Shown one piece after another: positions 18,290 to 28,456 of a stretch of 64,000 nt of DNA (the first letter of the stretch is position 1; each line of letters starts with the position of its first letter). Under the pieces are notes generated by a model. It searched no databases. It was not told the origin of the DNA and worked only from the letters and a program-made list of their open reading frames with translations. The stretch comes from Lutibacter sp. B2 (GTDB lineage Bacteria > Bacillota > Clostridia > Peptostreptococcales > Thermotaleaceae), in the NCBI GenBank assembly GCA_015686845.1, contig JADPRS010000006.1, positions 1-64,000 of the forward strand. Direction: 5' to 3'. The translations under genes and the position numbers were made by a program.

Positions 18290-18549
18290 ATGTAAAAAAA
18301 TGGGATTCGATACTCTGATGAATTCAAACAACAAATCTTTGATCTCTATCATGCTGGTACATCAGCACTAGAATTGAGTCGTGAATATGGCGTATCAACT
18401 GTAACGATCTACAAATGGATTAAAGCTCTTTCTCCTATTAAGGTTTCAAAGGAAGAAACAATGACTGCGAAAAAATATCAGGCAATGAAAAAACGCATTG
18501 CACAGCTTGAAATGGAGAATGAAATCTTAAAAAAAAAGCTACCGTCATA
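18290..18549 (+). pseudogene. IS3 orfA (HTH), nonsense at codon 2
   Basis: The frame KNGIRYSDEFKQQIFDLYHA, then GTSALELSREYGVSTVTIYK, then WIKALSP is the helix-turn-helix of an IS3-type orfA, and MKKRIAQLEMENEILKKK is its leucine zipper. The start reads ATG TAA, so the natural start is directly stopped. The frame runs into an A-rich slippery stretch (orfA/orfB frameshift site), where the intron has inserted. Confidence 0.75.
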
Positions 18550-19114
18550 GTGTGTTACCAGTAGTCAACTAAGTTGACTTAACTGTGTAAGAGATGAGGG
18601 TGGGCCCCTCAAAATTGCCATGCAGGTGGAGGTTTTAAATCATCCTAAGGTGCTATTGTCAAAAGCAATGGTATTGAGCGTTAGGGAAAAGGCTAACTAG
18701 AGTTAGTCAGATGAGTGCTATGAAGATGAATGAAAATGAACCACTGATGACGCTTCGAAATGCTCAGATACTATCAAAAGCAAGTTGGTATGGCTGCTTG
18801 TGAAAAGACTTAGAGGAAACCTGTTTACTGTCGAAGTGGTAGTCGGAGTAAAGGTGGAATGAGTATAGCATAGGCTCTTATATGGAACGTGAAAACCTAC
18901 GATTCTGATGTTAAGGGAAAACTACAAGTAGTCAGAAGCTATAAGAGTGATAGTACCAATGCAGAATATAGGGGCGGAACAATTCGTAGTAGTGAATAAG
19001 TTCCTGTAATGGGAATGGAGCAAAGGGATTGTATTATCCAGTTTTAAGAAAATAGGTAACCATTTTTGGGAGGAACTAAATGACGAAAACAAAACCATTT
19101 AATATCACGCAAAT

Positions 19115-20326
19115 ATGATATTACAAGCATATAAACTTGTAAAAGATAACAAAGGTGCTGGTGGTATTGATGAAGTTAGTTTGGACATATTTGATAGAGA
19201 TTGGAAAAACAACTTATATAAAATATGGAATAGGATGGCTTCAGGTACATACTTTCCACCACCTGTAAAAGCAGTTCCAATACCTAAGAAAAGCGGTGGA
19301 ACAAGGATATTAGGAATACCTACAATAGAAGATAGAATTGCGCAAATGGTAGTGAAACTAAGTATAGAAAAAAATATTGAAACATGTTTTCACCAAGACT
19401 CATATGGTTATAGACCTAATAAGTCAACCTTAGATGCTATAGAAATAACTAGAAATAGATGTTGGAAATATAATTGGGTACTTGAGTTTGATAGTATAGG
19501 ATTGTTTGATAATATCAATCATGATTTATTAATGAGGACAGTAGAAAAACATTCTAAAAATTCATGGGAAATACTTTATATTAAAAGATGGATTGTCGCG
19601 CCCATAGTATTTCAAGATGGACGATTAGAAGAAAGAATAAGAGGGGTGCCACAAGGTGGTGCCATTAGTCCCCTACTTGCTAATTTATTCTTACATTATG
19701 TTTTTGATTGTTGGATGACCCAAAATTATGCTAATAATCCATGGTGTAGATATGCTGATGATGCAATAATACATTGTAAATCGCATAAACAAGCGAAATT
19801 CATCAAAGATAAACTTAATGAACGGATGCAAAGTTGTGGATTAGAATTACACGCAACGAAAACCAAGATTGTTTATTGCAAAGATAGTAATCGAAAAGAG
19901 TATTATGAAAACTGTAATTTTACTTTCTTAGGCTATGAGTTTAGACCAAGAAAGGCAAAAGGTAAGAAAGGGGTAGTATTTACAAGCTTTTTACCAGCAA
20001 TTAGTAGTAATGCGAAGAAATCGATAAGGCAATCTATTAAAGAATGGCGCCTGTTATGGATGACGAATCAAAATTTGATAGACATTGCTAAAAGATACAA
20101 TTCAGTTATTCAAGGATGCCTTAATTATTATGGTAAATATGGAAGGAAAGAATTGGTGAAAGTATTGGAGCATGTTAATAAACATCTCTGTCAATGGTTT
20201 AGAAGAAAGTACAAAAGTTATAAACGTAAGAAAGAATTAACGAGAAAAGTTATGACTTCTATAGCAATAAGAGAACAAAATATGTTTGCACATTGGAAGG
20301 TAGGTATAACAAAGATGGTTGGATAA
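19115..20326 (+). CDS. Group II intron reverse transcriptase/maturase
   Basis: 403 aa as read. RT motifs: PIPKKSGGTRILGIPTIEDR, then IAQMVVK; DSYGYRPNKSTLDAI; FDSIGLFDNINHDLL (catalytic Asp); GVPQGGAISPLLANLFL; the YADD box in CRYADDAIIH (about residue 212); TFLGYEFRPRKAK. The C-terminal maturase part (GCLNYYGKYGRKELVKVLEH) is present and I see no HNH endonuclease domain. The likely original start is ATG 19081 (MTKTKPFNIT), but that frame hits a TGA near 19117; a one- or two-base indel separates it from the RT frame. The protein may thus be made only from ATG 19115, lacking about 11 residues, or not at all. Confidence 0.85.
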   Translation: MILQAYKLVKDNKGAGGIDEVSLDIFDRDWKNNLYKIWNRMASGTYFPPPVKAVPIPKKSGGTRILGIPTIEDRIAQMVVKLSIEKNIETCFHQDSYGYRPNKSTLDAIEITRNRCWKYNWVLEFDSIGLFDNINHDLLMRTVEKHSKNSWEILYIKRWIVAPIVFQDGRLEERIRGVPQGGAISPLLANLFLHYVFDCWMTQNYANNPWCRYADDAIIHCKSHKQAKFIKDKLNERMQSCGLELHATKTKIVYCKDSNRKEYYENCNFTFLGYEFRPRKAKGKKGVVFTSFLPAISSNAKKSIRQSIKEWRLLWMTNQNLIDIAKRYNSVIQGCLNYYGKYGRKELVKVLEHVNKHLCQWFRRKYKSYKRKKELTRKVMTSIAIREQNMFAHWKVGITKMVG

Positions 20327-20329
20327 TAA

Positions 20330-20401
20330 GAGCCGTATGACGCGAGAGTGTCACGTACGGTTCTGTGAGAGGATTGGGTCAAAGTCCCTTTCCTACTCGA
20401 C
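20330..20401 (+). ncRNA. Group II intron domains V and VI
   Basis: Domain V is a 34-base hairpin with the AGC catalytic triad at 20331-20333 and a terminal GAGA-type loop. Domain VI (20364-20401) has pairing GAGGATTGGG/CCCTTTCCT with a bulged A seven bases from the 3' end, the expected branch point. Both look intact. Confidence 0.85.
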
Positions 20402-20956
20402 TTCGCAAGAAAACAGTAGATGAAATTGTACAATGCATTAATAAATATCAACATAAATATACGGTGAAACTTATATGTAAAGCCTTAAAGTTCTCTAGAA
20501 GTACCTACGCTCTATTTAGAGTGCCTTCAAAGAGACAACTAGAAGCTCAAAAATTAAAAGCAGAGATCAAAGCAATCTACTTAGAAAGTAAAAAACGTTA
20601 TGGGGCTCCTAAAATCCAAAAGGTTCTAGAAAGTATAGGTAAAATATACAAGTCTTAAGAGAGTACAACGTTTTATGACTTCTATGGAGCTTCGTTCTAT
20701 TGTTGTAAAGAAATATCGGCATTACTCTTCAAAAACAAATATTTTAGATCGAGAAAACATATTGAATCAAGACTTTAAAAGCTCTACAATCAATGAAAAA
20801 TGGTGTACAGATATCACATATATACATACGATAAAAGACGGATGGACTTATCTTGCTTCTGTAATGGATATCTATAACAAAAATATTATAGGGTATGCTT
20901 ACGGCAAATCCATGACAGCAGAATTAGCTTTGAAAGCAGTTTTAGGGGCAGCATAA
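20402..20956 (+). pseudogene. IS3 orfB (DDE transposase), frameshifted and truncated
   Basis: First part: KKTVDEIVQCINKYQHKYTV, then KAEIKAIYLESKKRYGAPKI. A frameshift near 20655 follows, then SMELRSIVVKKYRHYSSKTN and INEKWCTDITYIHTIKDGWT, then YLASVMDIYNKNIIGYA. The first catalytic Asp (TDITYI) is present. The second Asp and the Glu are gone because the frame ends at 20956 just before the right inverted repeat. A missing A near 20410 also breaks the join with orfA. The transposase is inactive. Confidence 0.8.
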
Positions 20957-20987
20957 ATAGTTAAACTTTCTGTGTCTACTCTATTGA

Positions 20988-21212
20988 CATAAGTCCAATG
21001 TTCTAAAAAAAGAAAATGCTTTTGTTGAAACTAAAATGGGTGGAAATACTATTAAAAATGATATTAAGACGTGTTTAAATATAATAAAAGATGAACCGTA
21101 TTTTGGGAATTTATTAATAGATTTAGCAAAAAATATCAATAAATCCGATAAACTTTATAAAATAGTAGATGAAAAAATAAAAGAATTTAAAAATGAAAGT
21201 GAAGATCAATAA
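20988..21212 (+). pseudogene. C-terminal fragment of a gene cut by the IS3 element
   Basis: The open frame runs straight out of the IS end: ENAFVETKMGGNTIKNDIKT, then IIKDEPYFGNLLIDLAKNIN, then a Lys/Glu-rich end and TAA. There is no start or RBS. It is probably the tail of a gene whose front was lost. Family unknown. The region 21213-21479 after it has no gene that I can support. Confidence 0.5.
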
Positions 21213-21479
21213 TAATCTATTTAACTCTAAACGAGCAAAATAGTAGTAGTTTCTAAAGAAACATAGTGCAGATAAAGGCTTTTAATGTTTTGGATACTAC
21301 AAAGGCTTTTTCAGACCATGAAAAAACTATAATAGTATTATCAATATCATTCTAAGGCTGCTTAGTATCTATATATCCAGTATTTTGAATTGTTTGATTT
21401 GCTCATTTATAGTTAAGTGTATTATTAATTAAGTGAAAATGAAATTCAAGGAAAAATGATGAATTTAAAACTAAAATCA

Positions 21480-21508
21480 TTGTAAAGTTATATTAAAAAT
21501 AATATAAT
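21480..21508 (+). promoter_or_regulatory. Promoter of the DUF499 operon
   Basis: TTGTAA (21480-21485), 17-base spacer, TATAAT (21503-21508). The first gene starts 50 bases further. Very AT-rich surroundings; good match to a housekeeping promoter. Confidence 0.6.
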
Positions 21509-21558
21509 TCTAATATAAATAAAATATAAAATTAATATAAAGAAAGGTGGACGTTTAT

Positions 21559-21786
21559 TTGGAATTTAAAATGTTTTATAAGAGCCAAGTAGAAGTTGCG
21601 ACTGCTTTATGTGAATTAATTGATTTGTATTGGGATAATAAAATTAAAGAACAGTTTATGATAGAAAATATTAAAAAGATAGTTGAGAACAATAAAGATA
21701 AGGTATTTAAAGATAATGTATATACATCTGTGGTTAAACAGAAATGTGGGAAAAGAAGATTAGATATAATTAGTAAAATAATTTGA
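21559..21786 (+). CDS. Small TIGR04540-like protein
   Basis: A 75-aa protein from TTG 21559 (RBS AAAGGTGGA; a GTG at 21547 lies inside the RBS). The sequence FYKSQVEVATALCELIDLYW, then ENIKKIVENNKDKVFKDNVY, fits what I recall of TIGR04540, a small family that often precedes DUF499 genes. It is all helical and basic at the end, with no catalytic motif. It could be a small regulatory or assembly subunit of the defence operon. Confidence 0.6.
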   Translation: MEFKMFYKSQVEVATALCELIDLYWDNKIKEQFMIENIKKIVENNKDKVFKDNVYTSVVKQKCGKRRLDIISKII

Positions 21787-21817
21787 GCATTTGAAAGTAA
21801 TTAGGGGGATGGGATTG

Positions 21818-24800
21818 ATGAAAACATTATTTGAACTATGCAAACCTAGAAAAAGTGTATTCAGTGAAACTACTAGAGAAGATGTATTGAACTTATCAGA
21901 TTTAATTGAAAATAAAATAAATCCAAATAATTTCTTTGATGAAAACTTCATAACGCAAGGTATGAATATTTTATTTGAAGCTGGATTTAAAAGATTTAAA
22001 AGACAAAGCTCGACAGGGGTAATTAAGTTAACACAAGCAATGGGTGGAGGAAAAACTCATAATATGTTAGCTTTAGGATTACTTGCAAAACATCCTGAGT
22101 TCAGAGAAAGAATAATAGGAAATGGATATAAGAACGATTATTTAGGAGCAATTAAGGTAGTTGTTTTTACAGGTAGAGAAAGTGATGCCCCTTATGGAAT
22201 ATGGGGTTCTATTGCAGAACAATTAGGAAAGAAGGACATATTCAAAGATTACTATTCTCCACTCGCTGCACCAGGAGAAAATGCTTGGATTAGATTACTT
22301 CAAGGAGAACCTTTATTAATACTTTTAGATGAATTACCACCTTATTTAGAAAATGCAAAATCAAAAATGATAGGTAATTCAGATTTATCTGTAGTAACTA
22401 CAACAGCATTATCTAATCTATTTTCAGCTTTAGGTAAAGAACAACTTTCTAATGTATCTCTTGTTATATCTGACCTTAAAGCAACTTATGAATCAGGTAG
22501 TGAATTATTACAATCAACTTTCAAAGAACTTGAAAATGAAGTTAATCGTTCTGCATTAAACGTTGAACCAGTAGGTAGTTCATCAGATGAAGTATATCAC
22601 ATATTAAAAAAAAGATTGTTCGAAAAACTTCCACAAGAAAATGAAATAAATACTGTTGCAATAGCATATAAAAATGCAGTTAATGAAGCAAAACAGATGG
22701 GTCTTACTAATGTATCAGCTGATAAATTATATACAACCGCTAAGGATTCTTACCCATTTCATCCATCAATAAAGGATTTATATGCTAGATTTAAAGAAAA
22801 TCCAGGATTTCAACAAACACGTGGATTAATTAGATTAATGAGACAAATAGTTGCGCAACTATACTCAGGGGATGAGTGTAGATCTAAACAAAAATACATG
22901 GTTAATGTTTTTGACTTTGATTTAAATGATAGAAATATGTTAACTACAATAACTCAAATTAAACAGTCTTTAACTAATGCCATATCTCATGATATAACAT
23001 CTAGCGGTAAGGCTGTAGCAGAACAAATAGATAGTGTTTATGGGCAAAATATAGTTAAAGATGTTGCGAAATTAATTTTAGTTGCATCATTAGCTGATGT
23101 ACCGCATGCATTATTAGGATTATCTTTATCAGAAATAATTGGAGATTTATGTGAACCAGATAAGGATATTACAGGAATAAAGAAAGCTTTAGAAGAGTTT
23201 GAAATGAAAGCTTGGTACTTAGATCACGATAAAGATGGTAGAGTATTTTTCAAAAATACAAAGAATATGATTGCAGAAATGTACTCCTTAGTGGACTCTT
23301 ATAGTAATGAAAAAGCAAAGAAAGAATTGAAAAAATTCTTAAAGGAAAAATTTGAACCTTCTATTAAGGATTGTTATCAAGAATTACAAGTGTTCCCTGC
23401 TATTGATGAAATTAATCTATCAGTAGATAAGGTAACATTAACTATATTTGAACCTTATAGTGGAACGGGGCTTCATCCTGAGTTAAATAAGTTTTATGAA
23501 TCAACATCATATAAAAACAGAGTAATGTTTTTATCAGGTCAAAGAGATACAATGAATAGACTTTATACAGCAGCAAAAGAACTAAAGGCAATAGAAACTA
23601 TACTAGCTAATATGGACGATGAAAAAGTATCAAAGGCTAATCAACAATATCAAATTGCTATGGATACACAAACAAAGAAAGTAATCGCAGTTTTAGAAAG
23701 TGCTAGACAAACTTTTGTAACGTTATACTTTCCAAATAAAAAAGGGATAACTAGTGCCGATTTTTCAATGCAATTTAAAGGAAATAACTATAATGGTGAA
23801 GAACAAATAAGATTAATTTTAAAGGAAAAACAGAAGTTTATTGATGATATTTCTGGAAATTCTCTTGTAGGAAAATGTGAACAAAGATTATTCACAAGAA
23901 AAGAAATGATGTGGAATGAAATTAAAGAAAGAGCTGCTACTAATATAGTTTGGCAATGGCATCATCCAAAAGCTTTAGAAACAATAAAAGATGAATGTAC
24001 TAAGAAAGACATATGGAGAGAGCATGGTGGATATGTAGAAAAAGGACCGTTTGAAAAAGATCCAACAGATGTTAGGGTACAAAAAATAAGAAGTAATAAT
24101 GAAACTGGGGAAGCTACTCTTAAAATTATACCTGTTTTTGGAGATAAAATATATTATGAAGTTGGTGGAGTTGCTACAACTGCATCTTTAGAAGTGGAAG
24201 ATTTTAATAACTTTAAAACTAACGAAATAGAGCTTTCATTCATATGTGTAGATAGTACAGATGATCATCCGGCAGGAAAAGCTATGACATGGAAAGATGA
24301 TGTGAAAGTAAGATATAAATTAAGAGATGTTGCTAATGGAAAAATGCTAAAGCTTGAGTCACACCCACATGTTACTATTAAGTATACAACAGATGGTTCA
24401 AACCCAAAAGAAAATGGGGGTATTTACTATGATGAAGTAGAAATTCCTGATGACACTACATTTATACAAATAGTAGCACAATATAATGAACACTATTTTG
24501 ATGTAGAAACAATAAAAATAGATAAAAAGAAAAAAAGTGGTATAAACATAGATAGTGTAAAGCCACTAAAACTATATAAGTGTATTAACTGTAATGATAC
24601 TAATGCTACTTACTCAGATATTAAATTATTAAAGAAATATAATGCAAAGATAAAAGATATAGCACTTCAAATTTTAAAAGATGGAGAAGAGGGATGGATA
24701 GATTTATCTATAGATAATAGTACAGTTGTTGATTCAGAAAAATTGGAACAAACTATAGATACTTTGAAAACATCTTTTATGGGTGATAGTAGAACTAATA

Positions 24801-24913
24801 TTACATTAGAGTATAATACTATTGAATTTAACAAAGGAGAAGAATTCTTAGATTGGGTGAATGAAAAAGAGTTAAGTTTATCAGAATTTAATGAAAGTGA
24901 GATAATACAATAA
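21818..24913 (+). CDS. DUF499 ATPase of a DNA-modification defence operon
   Basis: A 1031-aa protein from ATG 21818 (RBS TAGGGGGAT). The start MKTLFELCKPRKSVF is typical of DUF499. Walker A appears as LTQAMGGGKTHNMLALGLLA at about residues 68-87 and Walker B as PLLILLDELPPYLE near 165. The middle carries a winged-helix-like region, and the C-terminal 300 residues are beta-rich with Ig-like strands (VTIKYTTDGSNPKENGGIYY). DUF499 proteins are linked in many genomes to DUF3780 and DUF1156 and are predicted defence ATPases. Its stop overlaps the DUF3780 start by one base (TAATG), so they are translationally coupled. Confidence 0.85.
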   Translation: MKTLFELCKPRKSVFSETTREDVLNLSDLIENKINPNNFFDENFITQGMNILFEAGFKRFKRQSSTGVIKLTQAMGGGKTHNMLALGLLAKHPEFRERIIGNGYKNDYLGAIKVVVFTGRESDAPYGIWGSIAEQLGKKDIFKDYYSPLAAPGENAWIRLLQGEPLLILLDELPPYLENAKSKMIGNSDLSVVTTTALSNLFSALGKEQLSNVSLVISDLKATYESGSELLQSTFKELENEVNRSALNVEPVGSSSDEVYHILKKRLFEKLPQENEINTVAIAYKNAVNEAKQMGLTNVSADKLYTTAKDSYPFHPSIKDLYARFKENPGFQQTRGLIRLMRQIVAQLYSGDECRSKQKYMVNVFDFDLNDRNMLTTITQIKQSLTNAISHDITSSGKAVAEQIDSVYGQNIVKDVAKLILVASLADVPHALLGLSLSEIIGDLCEPDKDITGIKKALEEFEMKAWYLDHDKDGRVFFKNTKNMIAEMYSLVDSYSNEKAKKELKKFLKEKFEPSIKDCYQELQVFPAIDEINLSVDKVTLTIFEPYSGTGLHPELNKFYESTSYKNRVMFLSGQRDTMNRLYTAAKELKAIETILANMDDEKVSKANQQYQIAMDTQTKKVIAVLESARQTFVTLYFPNKKGITSADFSMQFKGNNYNGEEQIRLILKEKQKFIDDISGNSLVGKCEQRLFTRKEMMWNEIKERAATNIVWQWHHPKALETIKDECTKKDIWREHGGYVEKGPFEKDPTDVRVQKIRSNNETGEATLKIIPVFGDKIYYEVGGVATTASLEVEDFNNFKTNEIELSFICVDSTDDHPAGKAMTWKDDVKVRYKLRDVANGKMLKLESHPHVTIKYTTDGSNPKENGGIYYDEVEIPDDTTFIQIVAQYNEHYFDVETIKIDKKKKSGINIDSVKPLKLYKCINCNDTNATYSDIKLLKKYNAKIKDIALQILKDGEEGWIDLSIDNSTVVDSEKLEQTIDTLKTSFMGDSRTNITLEYNTIEFNKGEEFLDWVNEKELSLSEFNESEIIQ

Positions 24914-25482
24914 TGGCAGAAAAAAAATCAGCACTTGGATTTGGCTTTATTCCTGAAGAAACGAACCATCATTTCTTAGTCTTTATACCAAAGACTAAGG
25001 ATGGTAATATCACAATTTATGAAAGATTTGATTGGCATAATAATAGTGATGTACAAAAGATAGATGAATCAAGAGATAGAGCTAAAGCGCAAATATCAAA
25101 ACACAAATGGAAGCTTATAGAGGAAACTCTTAAGTTAGAATTTAATAATAGATTAAAGCAACACAATACAATCGTTGGAAGATGGAAGTTAGGACAAGTT
25201 CCCGTAGAAAGGTTACTAGGAAAAGAGATGCTACTTCTAGTATGGGCAATAGAAGATTCTGATCCATCAGTAATACCTATCGCTATTAGAAATTGGCTAG
25301 GGCTTACTCCGGAGGAACGTTGGTGGTTGTTTACAATGACTAACGCTAGCACAGGTGGTTTATATGACAAAAAAGGATGGAGAAAAGCTATTAGATATGC
25401 TTTGTCAGAAAATCCTATAGAAGAAAAGAATAAACAAGCTTCATTATTTGAAACATTATTTGAAAACAAATTGAAAGATTAA
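24913..25482 (+). CDS. DUF3780 protein of the defence operon
   Basis: A 189-aa protein beginning in a TAATG overlap with the DUF499 gene. MAEKKSALGFGFIPEETNHH, then FLVFIPK, and later GRWKLGQVPVERLLGKEMLL and WAIEDSDPSVIPIAIRNWLG, then LTPEERWWLF, are features I associate with DUF3780. No catalytic residues are known. It probably forms a complex with the DUF499 ATPase or the methylase. Confidence comes as much from gene order as from sequence. Confidence 0.8.
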   Translation: MAEKKSALGFGFIPEETNHHFLVFIPKTKDGNITIYERFDWHNNSDVQKIDESRDRAKAQISKHKWKLIEETLKLEFNNRLKQHNTIVGRWKLGQVPVERLLGKEMLLLVWAIEDSDPSVIPIAIRNWLGLTPEERWWLFTMTNASTGGLYDKKGWRKAIRYALSENPIEEKNKQASLFETLFENKLKD

Positions 25483-25493
25483 GGAGAAAATTT

Positions 25494-28436
25494 ATGTCTT
25501 ATGATAAATCATTTATAGAAGTACAATTTCCAGTATCTAAAATTTCAAAAGAAAGCTATAAGGAAAGAAAAGCTGGAAGTAATCAAACATTAACAGGACT
25601 TGGAAAATGGTGGGGGAGAAAACCACTAATATTAGTAAGAGCTACAATAATAGCAGCTCTTTTACCTGCAACTAATAACCCCAAAAAAGACAGAAAAATA
25701 TTTTTAAAGATATTATCTATGGATGATAGAGGATTAGAACAACGAAAAAACAAGCCTATATCAACAAAAGATTTATTATCTAATGCAACAGCTAAAGAAA
25801 AAGAGTTTTATTTTGTATATGATAATGGAGATTATATGGCAAAGTATAATCAAGGAATTAAAAAAGAAGATAAAGCTAAATTGCAGCTTAGTGTATTCAA
25901 TAGATTCTCTTATGATGCAAAACTTAAATATTGTTTAAGATCGGAACAAATAAATAATGATGCAGTTTATGATTGGAATATAATTAATGAACATTTAGGG
26001 ACTAATGCTAATAGTTTACAAGAACTTATTAAAGAATTAGGAGTAAAAAGGTTTGGAAACGAACCTAGAGTAGGAGATTGTTTTGCTGGAGGCGGAAGTA
26101 TTCCTTTTGAAGCAGGAAGAATAGGGTGTCAAGTAAGTGCATCTGATTTAAATCCTATAGCAGGACTATTAAATTGGGCTAACCTGAATATATTAACAAA
26201 ACAATCGTCAGATGCAGATAATTTAAATAAATTTCAAGAAAAAATTTATGATGAGTTGATAAAGATAATTGAAAACTTTAAAATCGAAGAAAATGAATTA
26301 GGATGGAAAGCTAAAACCTATCTATATTGCAATGAAACGATATGTCCAGAATGTGGTGTAAAGGTTCCACTTTTACCGTCAATGGTTATCAGTAAAAAAT
26401 ATAGAGTTATAGCAGAACTGGAATACTGTGACTTCAATAATAATTTCGAAATAAACATTAAATCTGGCGCAAGTAATAAACAAATATCAGAATGTGAAGG
26501 AAATAATACTATTGGCAAGCAAGGGCTTATGTGTCCTAATTGTAAAACAACAACAGGTATAAGCGTTATAAGAAAAGATAAAAAAGAAAATGGCATAACA
26601 AAATATGGATTAAGAATGTGGGAAAAACAACAAATTACTCCTATAGAGATAGACACTTTTCAAGAACGGTTATATTGTATTAAATATTTCGAGAAGTTTA
26701 ATAATAAAAGCTGGGAAGAGATAATAAAGAAAAATCCAGCTACGGTAGATAGCGTTTACGGTAAATCTCATTATGTAAAACCTACTGAAATGGATATGGA
26801 TAGGGAAAGAAAAGTTGTGGAAATTATTAAAGAAAGAATTAATATTTGGCAGGAGAAGGGTTACATACCTGATAGTCTTATTGAAGAAGGATCGAAAACA
26901 AATGAACCAATAAGAACAAGAGGGTGGAAGTATTGGCATCATTTGTTTAATCATAGACAGCTATTAACTAATGGTCTTTTCTCAGAAATATCTGATAGAT
27001 TATCAAAAACAAAGGAAGAAAAAGTTATTTCATTATTGTCTATCAATAAATGTGCAGATTTTAATTCAAGAATTGGAACTTGGGATGCAGGTAGGGACTA
27101 TGGGGTAAATGTATTTTTAAATCAAGCACTAAATGCAACATATAATTATCCAGTAAAAACATGTTTATCTCTTTATAATTTATGGATGAACAGTATTCAA
27201 GGTTTAAATATTAAAATTGATTCAAATGTACATATTGCTGATGCAAGAAAAATAAAAAATAAAGTTGACTTATGGATAACAGACCCACCATATGCTGATG
27301 CAATAAATTATCATGAGCTTTCTGAATTTTTTTTAGCATGGGATAAAAAACGAATACAAGAAATATTTGATGATTGGTATTCAGATTCTAAAAGAGTTTT
27401 AGCTGTAAAAGGGATAGGAGAAACTTTTAACAATAGTATGGTGGAGGTATATTCAAATTTAAACAAAAACATGTCAGATAATGGTATGCAAATAGTTATG
27501 TTTACTCATTCTGATGTTAAAGTTTGGGCAGAACTTGCGATGATACTTTGGTCATCAAGATTGCAAGTTACAGCAGCTTGGAATATTTCAACTGAAACAG
27601 AATCAGGTGGATTAAAAAATGGTAACTATGTAAAAGGAACAGTTATTTTAATACTAAGAAAACAAAGTTCAGATGAAACTGTTTATTTAGATGAATTATA
27701 TGCAGAAATAGAAGATGAAGTAAAATATCAAATTGATTCTATGAGAACATTAGATGATAAAGAAGATCCTAATTTTAGTGATCCAGATTATTTATTAGCA
27801 GCTTATGCAGCATCATTAAAGATTTTGACATCCTACAAAAATATTGAAGATATTGATGTGAAATATGAACTTTCAAAGGCTAGAAATACTAGTGAAGTAT
27901 CTCCAATAGAAAATATAATCAATCAAGCTGTCAAAATAGCTTATGATTATTTAATACCAAGTGAGTTTGATAGTTTTATATGGAAGTCTCTTATACCAGA
28001 AGAGAGATTATATTTAAAAGGCATAGAGCTGGAGAAGCACAACTTATATCAATTATCAGCTTATCAAGAGTTAGCTCGGGGTTTTGGTGTTGGAGAATAT
28101 ACAACAATATTAGCTAGTACAAAAGCTAATACAGCAAGACTAAAGACTCCTAAAGAGTTTGCTATGAAGAACTTAAATGATAGTTCTACTTTCGGTAATT
28201 CATTACTTAGAAATATACTAGTAGCAATTCATTTAGGATTAAAAGAAGAGGATACATCTAAGGGTAGAAATTGGTTGAAGACAGAGGTTGCAGATTACTG
28301 GAGTAAGAGAAGTAGTATTATAGAAATATTAAATTATTTATCTAAAGCAGAGTATATAGATAACATGGATCATTGGAAAGAATGTGCTCATGAAGCATTT
28401 ATACTTAAAAATCTTGTAGAGAATGATAATATTTAG
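25494..28436 (+). CDS. DUF1156 adenine-specific DNA methylase
   Basis: A 980-aa protein, RBS AAGGAGAA. The N-terminal DUF1156 signature is FPVSKISKESYKERKAG, then GLGKWWGRKPLILVRATIIA. SAM-binding motif I is CFAGGGSIPFEAGRIG at about 195-210, and ASDLNPIAGLLNWANL follows. Two zinc-ribbon-like CxxC pairs (CPECG and CPNCK) lie at about 283-350. Catalytic motif IV is DPPYADAINYHELSEFFLAW near 597, as in N6-adenine methylases with a DPPY box. It likely methylates host DNA to mark self for the accompanying helicase. It is much longer than a plain methylase, with a helical C-terminal third. Confidence 0.9.
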   Translation: MSYDKSFIEVQFPVSKISKESYKERKAGSNQTLTGLGKWWGRKPLILVRATIIAALLPATNNPKKDRKIFLKILSMDDRGLEQRKNKPISTKDLLSNATAKEKEFYFVYDNGDYMAKYNQGIKKEDKAKLQLSVFNRFSYDAKLKYCLRSEQINNDAVYDWNIINEHLGTNANSLQELIKELGVKRFGNEPRVGDCFAGGGSIPFEAGRIGCQVSASDLNPIAGLLNWANLNILTKQSSDADNLNKFQEKIYDELIKIIENFKIEENELGWKAKTYLYCNETICPECGVKVPLLPSMVISKKYRVIAELEYCDFNNNFEINIKSGASNKQISECEGNNTIGKQGLMCPNCKTTTGISVIRKDKKENGITKYGLRMWEKQQITPIEIDTFQERLYCIKYFEKFNNKSWEEIIKKNPATVDSVYGKSHYVKPTEMDMDRERKVVEIIKERINIWQEKGYIPDSLIEEGSKTNEPIRTRGWKYWHHLFNHRQLLTNGLFSEISDRLSKTKEEKVISLLSINKCADFNSRIGTWDAGRDYGVNVFLNQALNATYNYPVKTCLSLYNLWMNSIQGLNIKIDSNVHIADARKIKNKVDLWITDPPYADAINYHELSEFFLAWDKKRIQEIFDDWYSDSKRVLAVKGIGETFNNSMVEVYSNLNKNMSDNGMQIVMFTHSDVKVWAELAMILWSSRLQVTAAWNISTETESGGLKNGNYVKGTVILILRKQSSDETVYLDELYAEIEDEVKYQIDSMRTLDDKEDPNFSDPDYLLAAYAASLKILTSYKNIEDIDVKYELSKARNTSEVSPIENIINQAVKIAYDYLIPSEFDSFIWKSLIPEERLYLKGIELEKHNLYQLSAYQELARGFGVGEYTTILASTKANTARLKTPKEFAMKNLNDSSTFGNSLLRNILVAIHLGLKEEDTSKGRNWLKTEVADYWSKRSSIIEILNYLSKAEYIDNMDHWKECAHEAFILKNLVENDNI

Positions 28437-28456
28437 AAATAAATGGGGGAGTTAGT

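Larger units (their letters stand above)
18550..20401 (+). mobile_element. Group II intron with reverse transcriptase
   Basis: The intron begins with GTGTG at 18550 (consensus GUGYG) and ends with AC at 20401. Domain V is clear at 20330-20363 and domain VI follows. The intron-encoded protein is at 19115-20326. Joining 18549 to 20402 restores IS3 sequence across the orfA/orfB junction, which supports these exact boundaries. The first 530 bases (18550-19080) are the structured ribozyme domains I-III. Confidence 0.85.
18225..20982 (+). mobile_element. Degenerate IS3-family element carrying a group II intron
   Basis: The ends are inverted repeats: GTGGACACGAAAAGTTTA near 18228-18245 and its counterpart TAAACTTTCTGTGTCTAC at 20962-20979 (15 of 18 matching). 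Inside are an orfA with a stop at codon 2, a complete group II intron and a frameshifted, shortened orfB. I could not fix a target-site duplication, so the exact ends are uncertain by a few bases. The element split or replaced a gene whose tail remains at 20988-21212. Confidence 0.8.

Noticed and set aside
25017-25469. A 150-codon minus-strand frame opposite the DUF3780 gene
   Set aside because: It lies wholly inside a well-supported gene, with low-complexity Ser/Leu/Phe content and no family likeness.
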